Assembly (NCBI GenBank): GCA_023435305.1
Contig: JAEYRV010000003.1
Coordinates: 1 to 64,000, forward strand
Reading direction: 5' to 3'
Source: Bacillota bacterium
Lineage (GTDB): Bacteria; Bacillota; Clostridia; Acetivibrionales; DTU013
DNA length: 64,000 nt
The notes below the pieces were generated by a model. It was not told where the DNA came from. It saw only the letters and a program-made list of their open reading frames with translations, and did not search any database. Made by a program: the position numbers and the translations under genes. Within the stretch, counting starts at the first letter, position 1. Each line of letters starts with the position of its first letter. Shown piece after piece: positions 1-7,798 of the stretch.

Positions 1-1
1 C

Positions 2-601
2 GATCCGCTGGCCATACTTCCGGAATGCAGGTCAGTTATCGTAGTTGCCATGAAATTTCTCAGAAGTACGCTAAAGACTTCGTCAACGATACCTTATACT
101 ATCATCCGGAACGGACTCAGCCGCGAAATAGACATAAAGACAACAGAGCTGTCCTATTTCATCGAGGAGCACGATCTGCTGGCAGTACCGACAGGTGCGA
201 TCGAACCCTGCAATTACGATACGGAAATAAATAAAACGGTAGGTCTGATATCTCTTAAAAATGCAGCTTGCCTGGCCGGACTCGGTGTCATCGGTAAAAA
301 CACGCTGCTCATAACACCAAAATATGGGAATATGGTATGGCTTGGCGGCGTACTCACGAATTCGGAATTGGAGCCCGATCCCGTTATGGAATACAATCCC
401 TGCCGAGAGTCATGCAGTCTTTGCATTTCGAGCTGTCCGGTGCAGGCGCTGGACGGCGGCAAATTCATGGATCAGAACAAATGCTGGAATCATGCGTTCG
501 GGGAAGAGGACGGAGGAGAGTGGAGGATCAAATGCTTCAAATGCCGGGCGGTCTGCCCCTACTCAAATGGATTTAAACTTCGGGAGAATACAGGTGTATA
601 G
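2..601 (+). CDS. QueG-like 4Fe-4S double-cluster protein, 5' partial
   Basis: The reading frame is open from base 2, so the gene starts upstream of the window; an internal ATG at 50 is not a credible start because the upstream residues (DPLAILPECRSVIVVA) continue the family pattern. The visible 199 residues resemble the C-terminal part of epoxyqueuosine reductase-like iron-sulfur proteins. Two cysteine groups are clear: CRESCSLCISSCP and, about 40 residues later, CFKCRAVCPY, the usual arrangement for two [4Fe-4S] clusters. The segment GLGVIGKNTLLITPKYG is also typical. QueG itself reduces epoxyqueuosine in tRNA, but many short paralogs of unknown role exist in Clostridia, so I do not assign queG. 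The next gene starts 19 bases downstream, suggesting co-transcription with the methyltransferase. Confidence 0.8.
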   Translation, partial: DPLAILPECRSVIVVAMKFLRSTLKTSSTIPYTIIRNGLSREIDIKTTELSYFIEEHDLLAVPTGAIEPCNYDTEINKTVGLISLKNAACLAGLGVIGKNTLLITPKYGNMVWLGGVLTNSELEPDPVMEYNPCRESCSLCISSCPVQALDGGKFMDQNKCWNHAFGEEDGGEWRIKCFKCRAVCPYSNGFKLRENTGV

Positions 602-619
602 GAAAGGAAGCTATATAAA

Positions 620-1276
620 ATGGAACTTGAAAGAATGAGCAGCTTTTTTGATGTCAGGGCGGATTCTTACGATAGCCATATGCTCGATGAACTGGGCTTG
701 GCCGAGTTTTACGATGAAATAGAAGGCAGTCTGAGGGACTGCCATAGACTGGATAAGATCCTGGATCTGGGCTGCGGGACCGGTCTCGAGCTTGAAAGGC
801 TGTTCAGGATCAACGGAAAAGCTGAAGTAACTGCAATAGACTTGTCCGATCGAATGCTGATGATACTTAAGGAAAAATTCCCGGACAAACTCGGACAGAT
901 CAAATTAGTTCATGGGTCATATATGGATACGGATCTCGGAAGTGAAGCTTATGATTGCGTTTTTACCACTTATTCTCTGCATCATTTCGAGGTTGACGAG
1001 AAGCTTGCTCTTTACAGGAGGATACATGATTCGTTGAAACAGGGCGGATGCTTTATAGAAGGCGATTATACGGCAAAAACACAGGAAGAGGAGAGAGACC
1101 TCGCGGCTCTGAACAGGAAACTCCGTAAGGAAGCCGGAATAGACAGCGGATTTTATCATTTCGATATACCCCTAACCATCGAAACAGAGCGGAAGGTGCT
1201 AAAGGAAGCTGGATTCAGCAAGGCGGAGGTCCGAAGGAAATGGGAGAAAACAACGATTTTCATATGCAATAAATAG
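620..1276 (+). CDS. class I SAM-dependent methyltransferase
   Basis: This 218-residue protein has the class I methyltransferase fold markers: the SAM-binding motif I ILDLGCGTGLELE near residues 53-65, an acidic residue at the end of strand 2 (VTAIDLSDRM) and a motif like FTTYSLHHFE near 112-121, as in the Methyltransf_25/11 families. The start ATG follows GAAAGGAAGC at a normal distance. It lies 19 bases after the iron-sulfur protein and is probably co-transcribed with it. The substrate cannot be told from the sequence; small-molecule, protein or RNA methylation are all open. Confidence 0.85.
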   Translation: MELERMSSFFDVRADSYDSHMLDELGLAEFYDEIEGSLRDCHRLDKILDLGCGTGLELERLFRINGKAEVTAIDLSDRMLMILKEKFPDKLGQIKLVHGSYMDTDLGSEAYDCVFTTYSLHHFEVDEKLALYRRIHDSLKQGGCFIEGDYTAKTQEEERDLAALNRKLRKEAGIDSGFYHFDIPLTIETERKVLKEAGFSKAEVRRKWEKTTIFICNK

Positions 1277-1352
1277 ACCACGGTAATTTTTTATTGAAAA
1301 TGGAAATAATAAGAGCGAAAATACTTCTGGCGGCGGGGGTTGGGATCGCCTA

Positions 1353-2117
1353 ATGGTTATAAGTTCAAACGCTCTTTTTCACTTTACCCGCAGCATGGCG
1401 GATCTTGTAAGCATACTTGAAAATAATTTCACTGCGAGATTCTGCCTTGAAAACTATTCAAACCTGTTCAATGGTTCGAATGACGCATTCACAATGGCAT
1501 TTCCCATGCTGTGCTTCTGCGATCTTCCCGTATCACAGCTTCGCAGGCACATGGATTTTTATGGCAGCTACGGACTGGGGATGAAAAAGGAATGGGGCAT
1601 AAAAAACGGCATAAATCCCGTAATGTACATGCATCCCGGTTCTGATACCGCCGTTTATATCGGCAGCCTGCTCAAGTATTTTGATGGCTGCGCTGCGGAT
1701 AATGATGCGGCTGTTTTCAGGAAATGCCTGAGAAGCATCATAAGGCATATAAAGCTTTACGAGGGCTTTGTTGACAAGGATGGGCAGCAGGTATCCAAAC
1801 GGTTCTACGACGAAAGGGAATGGAGATGGGTCCCTTACATAACGGAAGATGAGGATTCCGATCTGCTGAGCCTCCCGGGAAACACTTACAATACACTCGA
1901 GGCTAGGCAGCAGGCATATGAAAAAGCGTCGGATGCCGATGCCGCCCGTCTGACCTTTGATCCGGACGATATTGATTACATAATAGTCGCGCTGGAGAGC
2001 GAGATCATCAAAGTTATAGAAGCAGTGGAAAAATTCGAGCGAAGTTATGACGAAAATACCTTAAAGATCCTTACAACCAGGATAATTTCAGCGGAACGCA
2101 TCAGATCGGATTTCTGA
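1353..2117 (+). CDS. AbiGi-like protein (putative abortive infection antitoxin family)
   Basis: The 254-residue protein begins VISSNALFHFTRSMADLVSIL, then has CFCDLPVSQLRRHMDFYGSYGLGMKKEWG near residues 51-79. This matches my memory of the AbiGi family (PF10899), described as the putative antitoxin half of the lactococcal AbiG phage-resistance system. A second conserved-looking stretch is FYDEREWRWVPY near residue 150. AbiG is normally a two-gene system, but no AbiGii-like toxin lies beside this gene: the upstream gene is a methyltransferase and the downstream one a 61-residue hypothetical. It may be a solitary family member with another role. Start ATG follows a GGCGGGGGTTGGG stretch. The family call is from remembered sequence pattern only. 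Confidence 0.6.
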   Translation: MVISSNALFHFTRSMADLVSILENNFTARFCLENYSNLFNGSNDAFTMAFPMLCFCDLPVSQLRRHMDFYGSYGLGMKKEWGIKNGINPVMYMHPGSDTAVYIGSLLKYFDGCAADNDAAVFRKCLRSIIRHIKLYEGFVDKDGQQVSKRFYDEREWRWVPYITEDEDSDLLSLPGNTYNTLEARQQAYEKASDADAARLTFDPDDIDYIIVALESEIIKVIEAVEKFERSYDENTLKILTTRIISAERIRSDF

Positions 2118-2194
2118 TTGGCAACCAAACAGTTTACATTTGCATTGCTGCTATGCTATTCTTATTATATTGACGTACAAACAGGAGGGCTTAT

Positions 2195-2380
2195 ATGGAA
2201 ACATTTTATTATCCGGTAGTTGTTGTTGAGAGTGATGAAGAGCTTGAGATGGTAACAGGCTATTGCGATGAATATAAAATTAGCTTCCAGTTCCTGGACA
2301 ATGAACCCGGCAGCTTTCCTGCGCATATTTTGCTTTACTGTGACAAGGATGATTTTTCACTTTTCCTTGAAAACATGTAA
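2195..2380 (+). CDS. small hypothetical protein (61 aa)
   Basis: A short acidic protein with a good ribosome binding site (ACAGGAGGGC, seven bases before the ATG). It contains VVVVESDEELEMVTGYCDEYKISFQFLD and ends in FSLFLENM. No signal peptide or membrane segment is seen. I do not recognise the family. The pattern of a short beta strand, a helix and another strand would fit a small alpha/beta fold. A hairpin follows directly at the stop codon. Confidence 0.6.
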   Translation: METFYYPVVVVESDEELEMVTGYCDEYKISFQFLDNEPGSFPAHILLYCDKDDFSLFLENM

Positions 2381-2423
2381 AACCGGCTGAAGGTGCATAA
2401 CTTGGATAAATACAGCCGGTTTC
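2380..2423. terminator. hairpin between convergent genes
   Basis: AACCGGCTG at 2381-2389 pairs with CAGCCGGTT at 2413-2421, with a 23-base loop, between the stop codon of the 61-residue gene and the stop of the leftward gene at 2427. The T-run is weak on either strand, so this may be an inefficient or bidirectional terminator. Confidence 0.5.
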
Positions 2424-2426
2424 ATA

Positions 2427-2705
2427 TTATTTGCCGATTACGTAATCCATTACGAGCGCGCCTATAATAAATTCAGCGGCCAGAACAAAACTTGTTTTGA
2501 CGATTTCCTTAGATACCATATCAAAATAAGAGTTATACGGAAGTATTGTATTATTAAGTAAAACCAAAACAGTTCCGATAAGGAAAATCACAAAAAAAGT
2601 CAGGCAACCGTATTTGATCAACGCTTTCGGAAGCTTCCTCAGTTTACCGAAGGAAGTGAATATTTTTTCTATATTCTTTATTCTGTCCTTTTGATTGGAC
2701 TGCAT
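2427..2705 (-). CDS. small hypothetical membrane protein (92 aa)
   Basis: A basic N-terminus (QSNQKDRIKNIEKIF) is followed by two hydrophobic segments, near residues 33-51 (GCLTFFVIFLIGTVLVLL) and 71-88 (FVLAAEFIIGALVMDYVIG), so it is probably a two-pass inner membrane protein. The start has a purine-rich GGGGAAAGGGG upstream on the minus strand. The family is not recognised. It stands alone on its strand and converges on the 61-residue gene. Confidence 0.55.
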   Translation of the reverse strand: MQSNQKDRIKNIEKIFTSFGKLRKLPKALIKYGCLTFFVIFLIGTVLVLLNNTILPYNSYFDMVSKEIVKTSFVLAAEFIIGALVMDYVIGK

Positions 2706-3050
2706 GACCTACGCCCCTTTCCCCAGTGACCTCATTCTTTTAATAACCATTACATGTTAACATAACACTATAGCTACGGCAACCATAAATGTTTACCAGC
2801 GTTATAGGAATCGTTAAAATATAACTACCGATACTCTTTTACGGGAAGATTTGAAGCGAGTAAAAATATACGATAAAAGCTAATTAAAAACGACGGTTTA
2901 TCCGAGAATAGACTGTCTTTTTTCCATATTAATGTCAAATACTGACGATTAACATAAAATATACGCGAAACATTATTGTAGGACATGCCTGCTAAATAAG
3001 TTATAATATGCAATACAATTATTTTATTTTTTACGAGGGGGTAACCAAAA
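2706..3050. other. intergenic region, AT-rich
   Basis: This 345-base stretch holds no supportable gene. A TATAAT at 3002-3007, preceded by a poor -35 (TAGGAC at 2979), could be the promoter of the gene at 3051, and an AGGGGGT ribosome binding site lies just before that start. An open frame on the minus strand (2825-3013) has no ribosome binding site and no recognisable features. Confidence 0.5.
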
Positions 3051-3353
3051 ATGATAAGCAGGTTTCTTGAAAAGCGTGTAGAGATCGAAATGGAGGAACC
3101 TGGCAGGAAGCCGGGAAAAACTCTCGAACTTGAGTACTACCTTTTGGAAAATGAAGCCGGCGGGAGTGAAAGCGACAGTATTTTCGGTGTAGAGATCAGA
3201 GAAAAGAACCAGGGCGTGCTAAATGAAATAAAGAATTATTACAACATCTACAGCAACAGGGAAGATACGCTCAATCTGGTCAGAATTCTTGCCATGCATA
3301 CTGTTACGCCTTCTACACTTCCATACGTACTCGACGATATATTGGGAACCTGA
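3051..3353 (+). CDS. DUF6514-like protein (100 aa)
   Basis: A strong site (CGAGGGGGTAACC) precedes the ATG. The protein contains LELEYYLLENEAGGSESDSIFGVEIREK and ends with LVRILAMHTVTPSTLPYVLDDIL. The LAxxxVTPxxLxxVLDD ending resembles the small clostridial family I know as DUF6514, of unknown function. No membrane segment or metal motif is visible. A probable terminator follows at 3404-3442, so it is likely monocistronic and separate from dnaG. Confidence 0.6.
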   Translation: MISRFLEKRVEIEMEEPGRKPGKTLELEYYLLENEAGGSESDSIFGVEIREKNQGVLNEIKNYYNIYSNREDTLNLVRILAMHTVTPSTLPYVLDDILGT

Positions 3354-3403
3354 TAATCAAAAGAAGGAAAAAAACATACCGCTGTAGAATATAAATATAT
3401 ATG

Positions 3404-3442
3404 AACCTCATCTTGAGTCTGGCTTGGGATGGGGTTTATTTT
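3404..3442 (+). terminator. probable rho-independent terminator
   Basis: AACCTCATC (3404-3412) pairs with GATGGGGTT (3428-3436), allowing G-T pairs, followed by TATTTTAT. It ends the transcript of the 100-residue gene. The remaining 190 bases before dnaG hold no gene I can support; an ATACCA/TGGTAT inverted repeat lies near 3574-3597. Confidence 0.5.
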
Positions 3443-3629
3443 ATAAAAAGTTCTTTGAAAAGAAGGATTATGAATAATTGTGTCGAATTCAATTAAAGTA
3501 TTTTGCGGGATTGAACCTTGTTGCACGGCAGAAACTATCACCGGCTGCAATGGATTAATAAATTTTGCTAATATACCAATAATATCAGTGTGGTATGAAT
3601 AATGCCGCTGCGGGGCTACAGAAGGATGG

Positions 3630-5435
3630 ATGTTTATCAGGTATTCAGATGAGCTTATAGAAGAAATACGGATTAATAACGATATCGTTGATGTTGTATC
3701 TGAATATGTGAAACTCGAAAAAAGAGGTAAGAACTATTTTGGCCTCTGTCCGTTCCATAGGGAAAAGACGCCTTCCTTCAGTGTAGAAGCGATAAAACAG
3801 ATATTTTACTGTTTTGGCTGCGGCAAAGGTGGAAATGTATTCCAGTTCATATCGCTTGCAGAAAAGATAGATTATCTTGAATCTGTCAGGTTGCTTGCCG
3901 ACAGGGCGAAGATCGTGCTCCCCGAGAGCGAAGACGCGGGGGAAGCTGAAAGGGCAAAGCTTAAACAGCAGATACTGAATATTAATCTTATTGCTGCAAG
4001 ATATTATAATAGCATACTGAATTCCGGAAAGGGAGAGGCAGCGTCGCAATACCTGATAAAACGGGTTATATCGGGCGGCACGGCAAAAAAGTTCGGACTT
4101 GGGTATTCTACTGACGAATGGGATGGCCTTTACAGTCACCTCAGATCGCAGGGGATATCGGAGGAACATATGCTGCAGAGCGGGCTGATCATGCAAAGCA
4201 GCAAAGGCCATCTTTACGACCGGTTTAAGGGCAGGCTGATGTATCCGATCTTCGATGTGAGAGGAAACGTGATCGGGTTTGGAGGCAGAGTATTGGACAA
4301 CTCTCTTCCAAAATACATGAATTCTCCGGAGACACCTACGTACAGCAAGGGCAGGCACCTATACGCGCTCAACTTTGCCAAGAACTCAGGAGATAAGAGA
4401 CTTGTGGTAGTGGAAGGCTACATGGATGTCATTTCACTTTTCCAGAGCGGCATAACAAATGCCGTGGCTTCGCTCGGAACGGCACTGACCGAAAGTCAGG
4501 GACGCATACTGAAGAAGTACGCGGAAGAGATAGTGATATCGTATGATGCCGATACGGCAGGCCAGGCTGCTACGCAGAGAGGCCTCGGCATACTGAACGA
4601 TATAGGCTGCAATGTAAGGGTGCTTACGGTACCTGACGGCAAGGATCCTGACGAATATATAAGGAAGAACGGACCTGACGGCTTCAAAAAGCTGATGGAC
4701 AACGCGCTGTCGCTTGTGGAATACAAGATAAAGGCTATAAAAGGCGGGCAGGATCTGTCGACTACTGAAGGAAAAATTGAGTTTCTGAACAAAGCTGCCG
4801 CAATCCTTGCCAAGGTGGACAACGTCGTAGAACGGGAAATGTACATAAAAAAATTATCCCGTGAATATGAAATATCGGAAGAGGCAATGCTTTCAGAAGT
4901 ACTTAAAAAGACCAGACCGTCCTCGAAGCAGAGTCTCAGGATGACCAATCCTGTCGAAGCGATAAAAAAGAGTACGGTTATGGGCGACGAAGCGGAAGAT
5001 AAAATATTGCACTACGAACGATTTATACTATCGTTATTATGTGTTGACAACAGTATATATAATATTTTAAAGGAGAAATTTAGGGTTGATCGGTTCACAG
5101 GAGCCGACAATAGGAGAATTGCAGAGATAATATACGGGAAAATAGGAGAAAAAAAGGATTTAACGCCTGCAGAACTTATGAGTCTCGTATCGCCTGAGGA
5201 TTCGGGCGAATTTGCCAGGATATTGGAGGAGGAGTGCCACTGCGATGATAATCGCAGGGCAATTTTGGGTAAAATCAGGGATATAGATGTCGCAAGTTCT
5301 GAAAAGAGACAAAAACAGATACTGGAGTTCCTAAAGGACAAAGGAAAACTGCCAGAAGGAGATGTTGACAAATTAAAGCTGGAGCTGAAAAATATGACTC
5401 AAAAGATAAAAGATTTGAAGAGCACGCCAATTTGA
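3630..5435 (+). CDS. dnaG: DNA primase
   Basis: Full-length DnaG (601 aa), the enzyme that makes RNA primers for Okazaki fragments. The N-terminal CHC2 zinc domain has C40, H43, C61 and C64 (CPFH...CFGC). The TOPRIM domain begins near residue 258 with VVVEGYMDVISL and carries SYDADTAGQAA near 306, giving the Glu and DxD metal-binding residues. The C-terminal third is the less conserved DnaB-helicase interaction region. ATG at 3630 follows AGAAGGATGG. rpoD starts 19 bases after the stop, the classic Gram-positive dnaG-rpoD arrangement, so initiation of replication forks and housekeeping transcription share an operon. Confidence 0.98.
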   Translation: MFIRYSDELIEEIRINNDIVDVVSEYVKLEKRGKNYFGLCPFHREKTPSFSVEAIKQIFYCFGCGKGGNVFQFISLAEKIDYLESVRLLADRAKIVLPESEDAGEAERAKLKQQILNINLIAARYYNSILNSGKGEAASQYLIKRVISGGTAKKFGLGYSTDEWDGLYSHLRSQGISEEHMLQSGLIMQSSKGHLYDRFKGRLMYPIFDVRGNVIGFGGRVLDNSLPKYMNSPETPTYSKGRHLYALNFAKNSGDKRLVVVEGYMDVISLFQSGITNAVASLGTALTESQGRILKKYAEEIVISYDADTAGQAATQRGLGILNDIGCNVRVLTVPDGKDPDEYIRKNGPDGFKKLMDNALSLVEYKIKAIKGGQDLSTTEGKIEFLNKAAAILAKVDNVVEREMYIKKLSREYEISEEAMLSEVLKKTRPSSKQSLRMTNPVEAIKKSTVMGDEAEDKILHYERFILSLLCVDNSIYNILKEKFRVDRFTGADNRRIAEIIYGKIGEKKDLTPAELMSLVSPEDSGEFARILEEECHCDDNRRAILGKIRDIDVASSEKRQKQILEFLKDKGKLPEGDVDKLKLELKNMTQKIKDLKSTPI

Positions 5436-5454
5436 ACAGAGAAAGGAGGGGCGA

Positions 5455-6555
5455 ATGATGAAAGTAACAAATAACGATGCGGGAAATGCGAACAGGAAAT
5501 CCATATTGAAAGAACTGGTCGAAAAGGGCAAAACCAAAGGGATGCTTACCTATAAGGAAATCATGGACGCTTTTGAAGAAGTTGAGCTTGAACCCGACCA
5601 GATCGAAAAAATATATGAAACTGTTGAAAATATGGGTATCGACGTTGTTGGCGATATAGACGCCGAAATACAGGACCTTCAGAATACTGAAGAGGAACAA
5701 CTGGACCTGACGCTTCCTGAAGGTATCAGCATCGATGACCCTGTCAGAATGTATCTGAAGGAAATTGGGAAAGTGCCCCTGCTGTCGGCTGATGAAGAAA
5801 TTGAGCTTGCCCAGAGGATGGAGAAAGGCGACAATGAGGCAAAGAGAAGGCTTGCGGAAGCAAATCTCAGACTTGTCGTGAGTATAGCCAAGCGTTATGT
5901 GGGCAGGGGAATGCTGTTCCTCGATCTTATTCAGGAAGGCAACCTGGGCCTTATAAAGGCAGTAGAGAAATTTGATTATAGAAAAGGTTACAAGTTCAGT
6001 ACTTATGCGACCTGGTGGATCAGACAGGCAATAACCAGGGCGATCGCGGACCAGGCAAGGACGATCCGCATCCCTGTCCATATGGTCGAGACCATAAACA
6101 AGCTGATCAGGGTGTCAAGACAGCTGCTGCAGGAACTTGGCAGGGATCCTCATCCTGAAGAGGTCGCAAAGGAAATGAACATGTCGGTCGAAAAGGTCAG
6201 GGAGATCATGAAGATCTCTCAGGAACCTGTTTCTCTTGAAACTCCTATAGGCGAGGAAGAGGACAGCCATCTCGGAGATTTCATACCGGACGACGATGTA
6301 CCTGCCCCGGCTGAAGCTGCAGCATTTACACTGCTCAAGGAACAGCTGCTCGGGGTTCTGGATACTCTGACACCCAGGGAGGAGAAAGTCCTGAGACTCC
6401 GTTTCGGGTTGGATGACGGAAGGGCAAGGACTCTCGAGGAAGTCGGCAAGGAGTTCAACGTTACAAGGGAAAGGATCAGGCAGATAGAAGCAAAGGCTCT
6501 GAGAAAGCTCAGGCACCCGAGCAGGAGCAAGAAGCTCAAGGATTATCTTGATTGA
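5455..6555 (+). CDS. rpoD: RNA polymerase primary sigma factor (sigma A)
   Basis: This 366-residue protein is the housekeeping sigma-70 factor. It has a short region 1.1 (residues 12-60), region 1.2 (DPVRMYLKEIGKVPLLS), region 2 with the -10 recognition helix FSTYATWWIRQAITRAI near 182-198, region 3, and region 4.2 with EEVGKEFNVTRERIRQIEAKALRKLRHP for the -35 element. A very strong ribosome binding site, GAAAGGAGGGGCG, precedes the ATG. The gene ends in KDYLD, and its last codons and stop are part of a 32-bp tandem repeat (see 6535). A strong terminator follows at 6682. Confidence 0.98.
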   Translation: MMKVTNNDAGNANRKSILKELVEKGKTKGMLTYKEIMDAFEEVELEPDQIEKIYETVENMGIDVVGDIDAEIQDLQNTEEEQLDLTLPEGISIDDPVRMYLKEIGKVPLLSADEEIELAQRMEKGDNEAKRRLAEANLRLVVSIAKRYVGRGMLFLDLIQEGNLGLIKAVEKFDYRKGYKFSTYATWWIRQAITRAIADQARTIRIPVHMVETINKLIRVSRQLLQELGRDPHPEEVAKEMNMSVEKVREIMKISQEPVSLETPIGEEEDSHLGDFIPDDDVPAPAEAAAFTLLKEQLLGVLDTLTPREEKVLRLRFGLDDGRARTLEEVGKEFNVTRERIRQIEAKALRKLRHPSRSKKLKDYLD

Positions 6556-6639
6556 CGGGCGTACGGTTAAAGGATTATCTTGATTGACGGGCGTACGGCT
6601 CAAGGATTATCTTGATTGACGGGCGTACGGCTCAAGGAT
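6535..6639 (+). repeat. 32-bp tandem repeat across the rpoD stop codon
   Basis: Three complete copies of a 32-bp unit start at 6535, 6567 and 6599, with a 9-base partial copy at 6631. Each unit contains the last codons and TGA stop of rpoD (AAGGATTATCTTGATTGA) followed by CGGGCGTACGG. Copies differ by only two or three bases. Because the first stop is read, copies 2 and 3 are untranslated. Confidence 0.95.
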
Positions 6640-6681
6640 GCTAAAATTTCCTGTAATAAAATATTTGTAAAGAGAAAAAAT

Positions 6682-6711
6682 AAACAAGGAGGCTGAAAGC
6701 CTCTTTGTTTT
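6682..6711 (+). terminator. rho-independent terminator of dnaG-rpoD
   Basis: AAACAAGGAGGCT, a GAA loop, then AGCCTCTTTGTTTT form a long stem ending in a T-rich tract. It closes the dnaG-rpoD transcript. Confidence 0.8.
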
Positions 6712-6734
6712 ACCATAAAGTTTTATTACAGGGA

Positions 6735-6824
6735 GGATGTTTAGCGCCAATGGCGCGGATTTCCTCTAAAACATCCGAAGGAGGATGTTTAGCGCCAATG
6801 GCGCGGATTTCCTCTAAAACATCC
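6735..6824 (+). repeat. duplicated 48-bp hairpin leader
   Basis: Two copies of a 42-base block (6735-6776 and 6783-6824), 48 bp apart, lie just before the gene at 6840. Each block begins GGATGTTT and ends AAACATCC, which can pair, and contains an internal palindrome GCGCCAATGGCGC. The second copy ends where the ribosome binding site AAAGGAGGT begins. It could be an RNA leader element or a small mobile hairpin. Confidence 0.85.
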
Positions 6825-6839
6825 AAAGGAGGTAATGAC

Positions 6840-7076
6840 ATGGATAAGAGGATCGGTTCGGAGGATCTGCCCGAAGTCGAGTACACTATGCATGACAGGT
6901 TGCTTAGGGCCTGGGAGAACTCAATGGAGCTTGTGCGGGATTTTGAAATGTATTCCAAAAGAATAGAGGATGACGAAGTCCGCAATGTATTCAAGGAGTT
7001 TGCGGAGGATGAAGGCAAGCATGCTTCAAAGTTCAGGGAACTGCTGATGGAAAAGAAAACGGAAGGCAAAACCTGA
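6840..7076 (+). CDS. small ferritin-like/rubrerythrin-like helical protein (78 aa)
   Basis: The start at 6840 is chosen because AAAGGAGGTAATGAC stands directly before it; a longer frame from 6705 runs through the duplicated leader and is not credible. The 78 residues look all-helical: DRLLRAWENSMELVRDFEMYSKRIEDDEVRNVF, then EFAEDEGKHASKFRELL. The E-x-x-x-H spacing in EDEGKHASKF resembles the metal-ligand helix of rubrerythrin-type ferritins, but only half of the usual four-helix unit is present, so a dimer would be needed to complete a diiron site. Function is unknown; a redox or metal role is a guess. Confidence 0.65.
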   Translation: MDKRIGSEDLPEVEYTMHDRLLRAWENSMELVRDFEMYSKRIEDDEVRNVFKEFAEDEGKHASKFRELLMEKKTEGKT

Positions 7077-7149
7077 GAAACTTTTATCTTTTAGGTTTAC
7101 CATTTTTTAGGTTTACCATAAAGTTTCATAATTTTTTATGAAAAACCTC

Positions 7150-7178
7150 TTGACCTGAGCCATATACGCAAGTATAAT
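7150..7178 (+). promoter_or_regulatory. sigma-A promoter of tRNA-Asn
   Basis: TTGACC at 7150-7155, a 17-base spacer and TATAAT at 7173-7178, ending 14 bases before the mature tRNA 5' end. Confidence 0.85.
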
Positions 7179-7192
7179 AGATTTTGTTTCAT

Positions 7193-7268
7193 TCCTCAAT
7201 AGCTCAGTTGGTAGAGCATGCGGCTGTTAACCGCAGGGTCGTAGGTTCGAGTCCTACTTGAGGAGCCA
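7193..7268 (+). tRNA. tRNA-Asn (GTT)
   Basis: The acceptor stem TCCTCAA pairs with TTGAGGA; D-arm GCTCAGTTGGTAGAGC; anticodon loop CTGTTAA between TGCGG and CCGCA gives anticodon GTT; T-arm GTAGG-TTCGAGT-CCTAC. The CCA end is encoded (7266-7268). Confidence 0.97.
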
Positions 7269-7274
7269 GAAACG

Positions 7275-7308
7275 CCTCGTTGATTTCACAATCATCGAGG
7301 TTTTTCTT
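7275..7308 (+). terminator. terminator after tRNA-Asn
   Basis: CCTCGTTGAT and ATCATCGAGG form a stem with one mismatch or bulge, followed by TTTTTCTT. Confidence 0.85.
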
Positions 7309-7798
7309 ATTTTACAAGATTGTTTAAGGCAATCAGACCCCTGGCCTTGTATTTCCCAAGGAAAATAGGGACCTGGGTGCACAATATTTTGACTTGTGCG
7401 GTTTGAGTTGTTCCTTATTAACAGTATTTGATCAGATAATGCATTTGGATACGGTTTTATGTAGACAAAAACTAGCCTGTAACTCTATTTTGACCATATT
7501 ATTACCACATTACTCAAATTTTTGTGCATGCTGCTTTTGTAGCTGAACATTTTTGTATATGCTGTTTGTGTACCCGGTATTTGCTGTTAATTACATTTGT
7601 CCACCCTGCTTATATCGCTGATTCTACAGCTGTAGAAACTGCATAAAAATGTCAAGTATGGTATAGTTATATTCAATTATTTTCAAATTTTATGATGAAT
7701 AATGAAACAAGAAAGAGTAACAATCGTCTATTCTGATACGTACTTAGTTAGTGGATACGCTAAGTATGAAAATTTCATAAAGAGAGAAGAGGATAAAA
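7309..7798 (+). other. intergenic region, AT-rich, no gene seen
   Basis: About 490 bases between the tRNA terminator and the lipoprotein at 7799. I see no conserved motif, repeat or supportable reading frame. An open frame starting at 7702 overlaps the lipoprotein signal peptide in another frame and has no ribosome binding site. The lipoprotein promoter must lie here but is not obvious. Confidence 0.5.

Noticed and set aside
3645..4358. 237-residue minus-strand frame inside dnaG
   Set aside because: Antisense shadow of a clearly identified gene; no ribosome binding site or family resemblance.
6705..6839. N-terminal extension of the ferritin-like gene through the duplicated leader
   Set aside because: A strong AAAGGAGGT directly before ATG 6840 marks the true start; the extension only translates the repeated hairpin.
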